Origin: Acanthaster planci
Taxonomy: Eukaryota; Echinodermata; Asteroidea; Valvatida; Acanthasteridae
Direction: 5' to 3'
Assembly (NCBI RefSeq): GCF_001949145.1
Contig: NW_019091376.1
Coordinates: 942,092-957,015, forward strand
Length of the DNA stretch: 14,924 bases
Below, in pieces: positions 1 through 7,433 of the stretch. The translations under genes and the position numbers were made by a program. Below the pieces are notes generated by a model. The model had not been told where the DNA came from. It ran no database searches and worked only from the letters and a program-made list of their open reading frames with translations. Position 1 is the stretch's first letter, and each line of letters opens with the position of its first letter.

Positions 1-437
1 GGAGCACAAGACTTTGACCTATCAAGATTTTACACATGGAACTATTTAGGGTTTTTAGAATTTTATTGTAATCTGTGTATTTTTCTGTCATTAGCGCAGT
101 GTACATGTGTCCTATTACTAAATGAGGAATAAGTTTATTATTTATTCCGGTATTAGTTATTTTGTTATTTCTGGATATTACCGTAGGCCTACTTTTACTT
201 GTTAATTATTTTTATAAGCGCTGATATTGATAATCAGTGTCCTGTCTTTTCCCCTTAATATATTGTGTTATTTATTCTCTTTTTCTGATAGCATCTTAGG
301 AGAGCCTCATGATAATGATTAAGTTTGCTTCTTGGCAGTCCTGCAGGGGTTTTACCAGTTTGTACTGTGTATTTAGTAATTTTCCATGTCCTGTTTTATG
401 CTTGTTGTCTTCGTCCTGATACATGTACCTGAGAAAT

Positions 438-465
438 AATAAATGAAATGAAATGAAAATGAAAA
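438..465 (+). repeat. AATAAA plus TGAAA-repeat tail, probable LINE 3' end
   Basis: An AATAAA hexamer at 438-443 runs straight into repeated TGAAA units up to 465. Many CR1/L2-like non-LTR elements end in a short tandem repeat of this kind, so bases 1-437 may be the 3' untranslated part of an old plus-strand copy. I see no convincing reverse transcriptase or other coding match in 1-437. A very similar tail occurs at 7675-7697. A chance AT-rich microsatellite is the alternative. Confidence 0.4.
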
Positions 466-510
466 TTTAGGCCTTAAACATTAGGACCTAGCCTAAGTTA
501 CGCCTAGGCC

Positions 511-646
511 TAGTCGGAGTCACTTGGCATGTTTGGACTCTTCTACAAATTGCCTTTTTTAACATTTGGACATGGTTGGGCCCTATCGGCCTACCATGTC
601 CAAATGTTAAAAAAGGCAATTTGTAGAGGCCAAGTTACTTGGACTA
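511..646. repeat. Long hairpin with a perfect 33-bp stem
   Basis: Bases 543-575 and 594-626 are exact reverse complements (33 of 33) around an 18-nt loop. Beyond a 13-nt bulge on the left, the arms resume around 511-530 and 628-646 with a few mismatches (GCCAAGT, ACT, GACTA blocks). A direct repeat of the form CTAAGTTAYGCCTRGGC also lies on both sides (about 493-509 and 645-661). The perfect inner stem inside decayed outer arms could mean a recent inverted duplication, gene conversion or selection on the stem. It could be a foldback transposon relic or a source of double-stranded RNA. Confidence 0.85.
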
Positions 647-1055
647 AGTTATGCCTGGGCTTGCTACTCATACTCTTCCATTTCTGCTTTTTCAATCCAT
701 GAACTGATCCAATACAAAATTCAAAAAAGAGGACTAGGCCAAGGCCTACCGGTAGGCCTACTAGTGCTCCACTGAGTGGAGCTGTACCTACAATAATAAC
801 AATGATAATTGAAAATTTGTAATGCGCCATTTTCATAAATATGATCAACGGCGCAGTACAGGTACAATGAATGAATGTCACGGTGTGCTAGTACCCAAAC
901 CGTACTGTGGGGATCGTCTGTCTCGTCAACAGGGAGAATAATTTTACCTAAACCTAACTCTGCTGACATTGGGGATGTCTCAATCTTTCCCCGGGGACAG
1001 ACGCCTCTATCCTTACCTAGAAAGAGAGGTAACTACCAGATATGGTGACACTACC

Positions 1056-1063
1056 TATAAATA
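1056..1063 (+). promoter_or_regulatory. Possible TATA box upstream of CNEP1R1
   Basis: TATAAATA lies about 290 bases before the chosen CNEP1R1 start codon, in an otherwise featureless stretch (647-1346). The position would allow a transcription start near 1090 and a 5' UTR of about 250 bases. Housekeeping genes often lack TATA boxes and the local DNA is AT-rich, so this may be chance. Confidence 0.2.
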
Positions 1064-1346
1064 TCCACAAATGCCCCCAAGAAAGATACTCTGTTAGTTA
1101 GGCGATGGTGTTTTCCTTTGAGTTCTCATGTTTCTGCGTCATTACACGACTGCTTTGATTCAAATTTTACATTGTCATGACTGTGTGTTTTACTGTGACA
1201 ATCATACACTTAGATAAGATACTGTTCACTTCAACCACAAAGGGCAAGTGTAGGCCTATGACTGAGTTGGAATGGTAATGTTTGCTGACTTGCTGATTAC
1301 ATGTATCTCAAATTTAAAAAACCTGCAGATCAAAAAGTATTTTACG

Positions 1347-1380
1347 ATGAAAATGCCGGTGGAGCAAGTGCAGACAGAAG
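1347..1380 (+). CDS. CNEP1R1: CNEP1R1 coding exon 1
   Basis: Encodes [11 protein letters not shown] plus the first base of an Asp codon, followed by donor GTAAGG. There are two nearby in-frame ATGs (1347 and 1353), both with A at -3; the first is chosen. A CTGCAG at 1323-1328 could be an upstream splice acceptor that would exclude the ATG at 1278. Confidence 0.82.
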
Positions 1381-4300
1381 GTAAGGAGTCAAAACCTGAT
1401 TGACTCAGTGCAAAAGATGACATTTGATGTTTTAAAAAAATGGGTAGGGGCAGTGTTGTATCCGGGGCAGTGTTGTACTTTCTCATAAATATTGTTTAGA
1501 GTGTGAAGATTGTTGGATGGGTCCAAATTAAAGTTTCTTAATAATTGACTTATGAATTCTTTTCTGGTTTGGTGTGTTTGGACATGCCAGAGAAAAATGA
1601 AATTCATAACATAGGTATCAACTTCAATGAGAGTTTTTTGTTACACACAGCAGTTTAATATGAGCCGTCTGCTATTATTTGTATATCATTCCATGTCTTT
1701 GGTGAATAAATATTACATATATTGTTTCGGTTTGTTTTATCTGTTATTCAGATTTGAAGGCATTTGAGCGCAGGTTGACTGAGTACATTGCCAACCAGCG
1801 ACCACAGTCATGGTGTTGGAGAGGTAAGTAAACATGGCTCGTTTTTATAAAGTGGAGGATTTGAACTTTCTAGGGGGTTGGAAACTTAATGCACTGATCA
1901 TTAGTTCACATGAATTACCGACGTTTTTCAATATCACTTTAAAAAAATCATGTTGTTATTGCATTATCAAGGTCATTTTAAGAGTTTTAATTCATTAAGA
2001 TTCATTTTTTTGGCTTGCAGTTACCTCAAATTTCTAATTTAAGGTAAAATAAGTAATTGATGAATCCTCTGTCATTTTTCCGCAGTTGTTCTTGTTATCA
2101 TATCAACAATCACAGCTCTAGGTGCGTGGTGTTGGCTTCTGGATAAGGAAACATCACAAGTTAGTCCATTACTTTGGATTTTCTTTTTCCAATTTTCAGG
2201 AGAGTTACTGAATAAAAGAAAAGTTCAGAGATATTATATTTTGTAGGTTGGTTATTTTTTGACTTTCAGAAATGTCACCTCCATTGTGACAATTTATGAC
2301 AGCGGTCCATATCCAAGCTACACTGATGTGACATCACTTTAATGTTTTGACTTTTCAGTCTGAAGACCAAAGGTCATTTCCTTAATACTTCTTGAACCAG
2401 TAACAGCATGTGGCATCAGTGACTTTACCTGCAAAAGCTACATGTACATGTGGGTAATTCCAGAAATTAGGGGTCCAAAAGTGTGACATTTTTGTGTCCC
2501 TGTCACATACATGTATGACCTTTGTTATTTGACATGGAAACATCACCGGAATTTAATTTCAAACTATTACTATTTGTTTGGCAGGTAATTTCCATTAATT
2601 CATCACTCTTGGAAATTAGAAAATGTGTTCTAAGCTTACAAATTTATGTCAGATGTGGCAGGGACACGAAAAAGGGACACCAAAAAAATGGACCCCTAAT
2701 TTCTGGAATTACATATTTACTCAGTCTATGAAGATATTATTATGGCAGTCTTGCACATTCATGCAGTAGAAGACGTGTTTTCAGCTCAAAATCTCATCCT
2801 CATTATTGTCACTTTTGTTAATTTGACCAAATAGCCCCAAAGTAGGCTGAACTTGAAGTAGGTAATTAAGGTGGTTTTCACTTCCTCTCCTCATTGTTAA
2901 TATTCATATTTCACAGTGATCCAAAGTAAAAGATTTGTTCGCTAAAAGCTCTGGTAGTTACAGGTAGTAAAAGCTGCGGAACGTGCATTGTTCATGCGTA
3001 TTTTATGGCTGTCATTTTCAGGATAACAACCTGGCTTTTCGAATGGTGGATTGCAATTATGTAATAACGAAGATATCTTTGTTAATTGTTTGAAGATAAC
3101 AGAAACAAACTTACCCGAATTCCGCCCACTTTCAAATCCATGTTTATACAAGGAAGTACTGTCTTTATTGTAGATTATTTGTTTATAACAGAAACAAACA
3201 GAAACAAACTTACCCGAATTCCGCCCACTTTCAAATCCATGTTTATACAAGGAAATACTGTCTTTATTGTAGATTATTTGTTTATAACAGAAACAAACAG
3301 AAACAGAAACAAACTTATCTGAACTCCACCAACTTTCAAACCATGTGTAGACTAGGAAGTATTGTCTTTGTCATTTTGGGCATTTCATAATTGTTGTACA
3401 TTTTGTTATTCAGGTGTCATTTATACAGTCTCTCTACAACCACCCATATTTTGCCCTGAGTGGTCTCTGCCTTATATTGCTGTTCTTGTGCGGGATTCAC
3501 AAACGGGTCGTTGCGCCAGCCATGTATCCTTTCACCATGAACCAGGATATGAAATTCCAATTCATTTCAAATTAGAAATCAAGGGGCAGAACTTCAACCT
3601 AGTTGGTAGATACCAGTATTTTCTGGTCAACAGAAGTTAGAATAGTCCAGTGAACCATTTGGCAACAATCTGCCAAGGTTTGTAACGTCACCTGTTGTAA
3701 GACAGCCCAGAATTTGAACACCTAATGTGTCAAACAGGATGGTCTTTTTTTCTTCTCAAACACTCAAGTGACTGCCGTGTTTATATGTTCCGAAAACGTG
3801 ATGATTTTTGTACTAATTTCCACTAATCATAACATCGGTACCAGCTTTCCACTTGTCTCACACTTCAAAGGAGATCGATATTAAAGTTTTCCAAATTCTT
3901 AGCAATCGGGTCATCCAGAGGGATATTTGATGACGCATTACATGTATTGTGTTGGAACCTTGACAAGCATGTGTCCAGAATAACAGCACGATGTCGCTCT
4001 GTTCTTGCAGACTTCAACATGTCCTGTGATGACGTGAGTTTCAGGCCGACTTTTCTTCAAACTCTTCATCAAGAATACTTAATTGTGTCTTTATACATTC
4101 AAACCTTTTTAATAAGAACAGTATTAACACATCTTGCTTAAGACAAGGAAATGTTTAGGTCCCAACCTCTGGCTTTTTATTGATTTCATTCTTGATAATA
4201 CAAGGCATCTGTTATAACAAGGTAATCTGCCAAGTCCGAAGGACCTCGTATTAACGAGGTTTGCCTGTCTGTCGCTTTACACCATGCTGTCTGGTTGATA

Positions 4301-4597
4301 TTTAAAACCACATTGTGTATTATCCATTCTGAAAATCTTGCAACATTTAAATATAAGTATTAATAATGACTTCACAACTTGCAAGAGGTCAATTTCTCCA
4401 TGGGTTTTCATGTGGTGTTATGGTACAAGATGAAAGAATATGTATGGGGGTCCCTTGGAGTTTTTGCCTGATTGGAAAAGGTTGTTCTTGAAAGCAAAAG
4501 TGCAGTTATATTTTTTGTAATTTCAACTAATGTTAAAATATCCTTTTTTTTCCTTTCACAGACAGGAAAGCTTATTCTCAAGCCGCGTTCAATGTGA
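1347..4597 (+). CDS. CNEP1R1: Nuclear envelope phosphatase regulatory subunit 1 (CNEP1R1/TMEM188), complete, six coding exons
   Basis: Coding exons are 1347-1380, 1752-1823, 2086-2159, 3414-3523, 3979-4033 and 4562-4597, giving 126 codons against 125 in human. All introns are GT/AG and every junction keeps frame. Family-diagnostic stretches are [13 protein letters not shown] (residues 12-24), GAW.WLLD (48-55), HKRVVAP (89-95), [16 protein letters not shown] (100-115) and TGKLILKPR (116-124). Two hydrophobic segments (about 36-54 and 74-88) match the known two-span membrane topology. In known family members this subunit binds and stabilises the phosphatase CTDNEP1 at the nuclear envelope and ER; the complex dephosphorylates lipin and so affects phosphatidate use and nuclear membrane growth. 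The start at 1347 fits the family's short N-terminus; an in-frame ATG at 1278 would add 23 unfamiliar residues. It converges with MED10. Identity is near certain; the exact start is less so. Confidence 0.96.
1752..1823 (+). CDS. CNEP1R1: CNEP1R1 coding exon 2
   Basis: Acceptor TTATTCAG precedes it and donor GTAAGT follows. It encodes the conserved N-terminal cytosolic helix [13 protein letters not shown] and then a Trp-rich link into the first membrane span. Phase is 1 on both sides. Confidence 0.95.
2086..2159 (+). CDS. CNEP1R1: CNEP1R1 coding exon 3 (first membrane span)
   Basis: Acceptor TTTTTCCGCAG, donor GTTAGT. It encodes the first hydrophobic span and the [13 protein letters not shown] segment that matches GAWNWLIDPETQK in the human protein. 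It ends on a codon boundary. Confidence 0.95.
2454..2712. mobile_element. Non-autonomous foldback/MITE-like element in CNEP1R1 intron 3
   Basis: The outer 24 bases (2454-2477 and 2689-2712) are exact inverted copies starting GTAATTCCAGAAATTAGG. The inversion continues inward with GTGTCCCTGTCACAT at 2494-2508 against the complement of 2653-2667, one mismatch apart. About 144 bases lie between the arms and carry no credible coding frame. Long terminal inverted repeats around a short AT-rich core are typical of MITEs. I cannot see a clear target-site duplication, so the superfamily is open. Confidence 0.8.
3098..3375. repeat. 99-bp tandem repeat in CNEP1R1 intron 3
   Basis: Two nearly identical units begin with ACAGAAACAAACTTACCCG and recur 99 bases apart. 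A third, partial and diverged unit starts near 3303 after an extra AGAAAC hexamer. Units 1 and 2 differ at about one base in the shared part (GGAAGTACTG versus GGAAATACTG), which suggests recent duplication. Short peptide frames through the array are by-products of a repeat length divisible by three. The array ends about 40 bases before the exon 4 acceptor. Confidence 0.92.
3414..3523 (+). CDS. CNEP1R1: CNEP1R1 coding exon 4 (second membrane span)
   Basis: Acceptor TTGTTATTCAG, donor GTATCC. It encodes [13 protein letters not shown], the second hydrophobic span and the HKRVVAPA motif. It ends with two bases of an Ile codon. The donor deviates from the GTRAGT consensus, but it gives exactly the expected APAII junction. 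Confidence 0.95.
3979..4033 (+). CDS. CNEP1R1: CNEP1R1 coding exon 5
   Basis: Acceptor GTGTCCAG, donor GTGAGT. It encodes [18 protein letters not shown], the most conserved C-terminal block of the family, and finishes on a codon boundary. Confidence 0.95.
4562..4597 (+). CDS. CNEP1R1: CNEP1R1 coding exon 6 with stop
   Basis: A strong polypyrimidine tract (TCCTTTTTTTTCCTTTCACAG) leads into [11 protein letters not shown] and TGA at 4595-4597. The human protein ends [13 protein letters not shown], so this tail is two residues shorter. Confidence 0.95.
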   Translation, partial: TGKLILKPRSM

Positions 4598-5772
4598 CAA
4601 GATCTATAACATCCATCTCATTGGAAAAGTGACTCCATTACTTTCAGAATACCAAGTCATCTGTATTCCCTTGTTGAGCTATCTGATATGCAACTTTCCA
4701 TTGGATCTACAATTTTCGTTTTTACTTCACCACTATGCCATGGCAAACTGAAAAACATTGTGCATCTTTTGTAGTGTGGAATTTCCTATTTGCTTTTCTG
4801 ACTTCTAGTTACACGTCTGTTCTCTGTACATTCTTCACCCCTTGGGTCTGACAGATCTTAACTGACACTCTGGTGTGAGATGATAGTACAGGTCACAAAA
4901 TCTTGATAAAGAATTGTTGAACTTTCTTTTAAAAAGTGCTCTGAACATCTTATGCCCCAGTAGGGGTTCTTCCCAAGGAGGATCCATCTCTTTTTGAAAT
5001 GTGCCTGGTTTTAAGAGTCCTTTGAAAGTTGCAATGGCATGGGAAAGATGGCTTAACCAGTTCAAAAAGGGTATGACGGAAACACTCAGGGATGTCCTGT
5101 GTTGTAACACAGGGGACATTTAAACAAAATGTGGCGAATTCTGCGTGCAGTGCTGCTTGACGTCCCACTCTTGAATGATCCCCATTGAACGCAGACTCAA
5201 ATTAGTCTCTTGAATGTGCAGAGCCCTCAAGAGGCCGTGGGCCACAGCTGTGCATTGTAGCAAACTCCGCTCCAAAACATTATTGTAGAGTTCCAAAAAA
5301 GCAATGATGCAGCATAAATAAATGTTGCACAGATTTTGAACAAATGACCACCAATGGTCGGTATTTGTAAAGGAATGTGGTTCTTGTACCTTGTCACTTT
5401 GAGAACTTGGGACAAGTGCAACATAAACGACAATGTAATTCCATCAGCAAGTTGCAGAACTTAATCCATGTAGTTAAGCTTGGAAAAAACCTATGAAGGA
5501 TTCCTTTGTTGGTTGCCAAACACTGCGTTTCTAGAACAGTAAATTACGTGTAATAAAACATGTTTGCACTGTTTGGTTTATCTTGGTGAAATATATACAA
5601 GTTTCATCAGTGTAGAGAGTTTGTACTAGAGTGAAATGAGCAGCGCAGGAATTGGCTGAATTTATGGTGCCCACTCAGTCATGTCCAAAAACAGTAACGC
5701 TTAATGTCAGTAGTTCATAACTTCATCTGTTGGTTTTTGCATTTTGCAATGCAAAGTAATTCACAGGATGAA
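4598..5772 (+). other. Probable CNEP1R1 3' UTR and flanking DNA
   Basis: No coding exon is recognised here. AATAAA signals occur at 5317-5322 and 5552-5557, with a third at 6330-6335 beyond the foldback, so the 3' UTR end cannot be fixed from sequence. A near-palindromic hairpin (CCTGTGTTGTAACACAGG, 5096-5113) stands out. A minus-strand open frame at 4835-5119 has no recognised motif and is not called a gene. Confidence 0.45.
5306..5370. repeat. Diverged dispersed repeat, copy A
   Basis: This stretch (GATGCAGCATAA through GGTATTTGTAAA) is alignable to 6879-6940 in the same orientation, with roughly three quarters of bases matching and a small gap. Similarity seems to extend some tens of bases upstream (AACATTAT block). 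It is probably a fragment of an unnamed interspersed element. Confidence 0.6.
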
Positions 5773-6132
5773 ATAAGCCTTTTGCGAGTTAAATTTGAAT
5801 AATCTGGTACACTGAGTTCTTTAAATTACATGAACATAACAATTGGAATTCTCCATACTATAGCCACTGTTGATATACCTCGTGATTTGGGGCAAGCTTT
5901 TCCTTAGTTCCATAAGAGACGCCTTGCAACAATACACTGTTCTCAATGGAAAAAGAAGGGCACAAAGGAACCAGTCTATTCCAGAGATGGTGGTCGCTAA
6001 GCAAAAGCTTGCCCCGAATTACGAGGTATAGCAACATTGTCTTTAGTCTGAGAAATTCAAATTATTATGTTCATGTGCAATCAGATAACTGTGTGCTAGA
6101 TTTTATTCAAATTTAACTCGCAAATGGCTTAT
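5773..6132. repeat. Large foldback element between convergent genes
   Basis: Left arm 5773-5907 is the reverse complement of right arm 5997-6132, around an 89-nt loop. Outer blocks (5773-5802 against 6103-6132) differ at one base in 30; inner blocks (5875-5907 against 5997-6029) differ at three in 33. The middle of the arms is more diverged but keeps a shared ACATGAACATAA block. No open frame of note lies inside. It resembles a foldback/MITE with long inverted repeats. If it lies in either gene's 3' UTR it would form a stable RNA stem. Confidence 0.88.
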
Positions 6133-6329
6133 TCAATATGCATTAAGAAAAACATCCTTTGTATGGTTCATTCAGAAAGTTGCAACTGTTAAAAAAAGCA
6201 ACCTTCAGAATGCGAGTATCCTTGGATGTGTGTGTAAACTGTGTTGCTGTTTGCTTTATTGTCCTTTTAGCAATGAGCTAGGAAGCAGATAATACTGTAT
6301 CTTATGTACATATTCTAACCAAAAAGATT

Positions 6330-6335
6330 AATAAA
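6330..6335 (+). terminator. Candidate distal polyadenylation signal for CNEP1R1
   Basis: AATAAA in the context GATTAATAAAAATC is the last plus-strand copy before the MED10 side of the intergenic space. Use of it would place the whole foldback inside the CNEP1R1 3' UTR. Only cDNA ends can decide. Confidence 0.3.
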
Positions 6336-6376
6336 AATCACATCAAATTGCTCAGAAGGCATGGTCCAGGGCTCCA

Positions 6377-6382
6377 TTTATT
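6377..6382 (-). terminator. Candidate distal polyadenylation signal for MED10
   Basis: TTTATT on the plus strand reads AATAAA on the MED10 strand, about 965 bases after the MED10 stop. A variant ATTAAA (plus-strand TTTAAT) lies nearer at 6475-6480. The two genes' end signals lie within about 150 bases of each other, so their transcripts may nearly abut or overlap. Confidence 0.3.
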
Positions 6383-7346
6383 GAATTCCTTGCATTGACT
6401 TTTAGTGTCACACAAGCATGAATCTCAGAGGAGGAAGAGATAGCCAAAAGGGTTATTCCAGAAAATTGACAAATTTTAATGTAAAACACCCCACTTCAAC
6501 TTTGTGTAAAGGCTCCCGATCTCAGAAACATATACGTAAATTCCCAGTGTTAGCATCTTTTCCACCCATAACCTCCCCCCCCCCATTTGATTATGTGACA
6601 TTCCTAGCATTTCAAAGGAGATTCAGATTAGTTTTCTCTACAGAACTGATTAAAAGGTTGGGATGAGTGCATGCAGCACTGCTAACGAGCATCAGATATG
6701 CCAGTTTGGTGGATGACGGCCACACATTAGTGTAAACTTGGTTAGTTACTGTAGGGTACAGCAACTGTAATAACACTAAGATATAACTGCAGCTGCACTG
6801 CCAGTCCAAATCAAACTGGCACACAGTATGGTTACTTCGTTTAGAACATTATCCCAGCCTTCTCATGAGAACTATGATGATGCAGTATGAATGCAGCACA
6901 GAGTTTGAACACATGATCACCAAGGGTCAGCATTTGTGAAGTCCAACCTTGTAAAGGCATCGTTCTTGACGTCGAGAGTTGACTGTAATCCAGTTTCACT
7001 TTTCAAACTTGGTACACTCTTTCAAGCTATAGTCTTGAATACTGTTGACTGCAGGGAAGGGCATACGTTTCAGTCCAAAAACTCTCTAGATCTTTGTTTA
7101 TCATGTATAACAGACCCACCAGAGGTTTTTGCCTTGAACTCGGCAGTTGGGCCAAGTCTTTGTGAAATAGGGCCAATCATAAGCAAGCGTTATCCTGATA
7201 CACAAGACAACTTGTAAAGTTGTCACAGAGTCTGCAGTCGGGGTGTATGTGAACCGCTGGATCCCTCCGTGGTGCTTGCTGCAGATGTTAGCTGGGTCTT
7301 GGGCCAGGCCAACAGAATCCATCCATCGTGCTCTGCTGCTCTGTGT
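6383..7346 (-). other. Probable MED10 3' UTR and flanking DNA
   Basis: I find no coding exon here. A 10-bp inverted pair (TGCCAGTTTG at about 6699 and CAAACTGGCA at about 6812) and the second copy of the dispersed repeat (6879-6940) are the only structures seen. Open frames on both strands are short and carry no motif. Confidence 0.4.
6879..6940. repeat. Diverged dispersed repeat, copy B
   Basis: Same-strand partner of 5306-5370, sharing GATGCAG, GCACAGA, TTTGAACA, CACCAA and GGTC blocks in order. It lies in the presumed MED10 3' region. The family is not recognised. Confidence 0.6.
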
Positions 7347-7433
7347 TCATGTGTCACCTCGGTGCACCTTGTACTGCTCCATCTCTTCAGGAAACATCTT
7401 GTTCAGCTCTGTGATCAAGTTCTTCTTGAATTT
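7347..7433 (-). CDS. MED10: MED10 coding exon 4 with stop
   Basis: Acceptor CAACTTCCAG leads into KFKKNLITELNKMF and PEEMEQYKVHRGDT, then TGA (plus-strand TCA at 7347-7349). Joining it directly to exon 3 preserves the family's residue spacing exactly. Confidence 0.95.
   Translation of the reverse strand, partial: KFKKNLITELNKMFPEEMEQYKVHRGDT

Noticed and set aside
591-881. Minus-strand open frame of 96 codons
   Set aside because: It overlaps the perfect hairpin, has no motif and lies in AT-rich upstream DNA.
2522-2731. Plus-strand open frame in CNEP1R1 intron 3
   Set aside because: It is contained largely in the inverted-repeat element and ends in its right arm; no motif.
2942-3322. Repeated-peptide open frames on both strands
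   Set aside because: They come from a 99-bp tandem repeat, a multiple of three, so any open frame repeats; not a protein repeat gene.
4227-4262. Small hairpin CCTCGTATTAACGAGG in intron 5
   Set aside because: Only six paired bases with a four-base loop; expected by chance in this much DNA.
4835-5168. Two overlapping minus-strand frames of 94 and 72 codons after CNEP1R1
   Set aside because: No recognised domain, no splice context and both overlap in different frames; likely chance within a 3' UTR.
6418-6666. Plus-strand frame of 82 codons
   Set aside because: Includes a poly-C run and no motif; no conserved neighbours or splice support.
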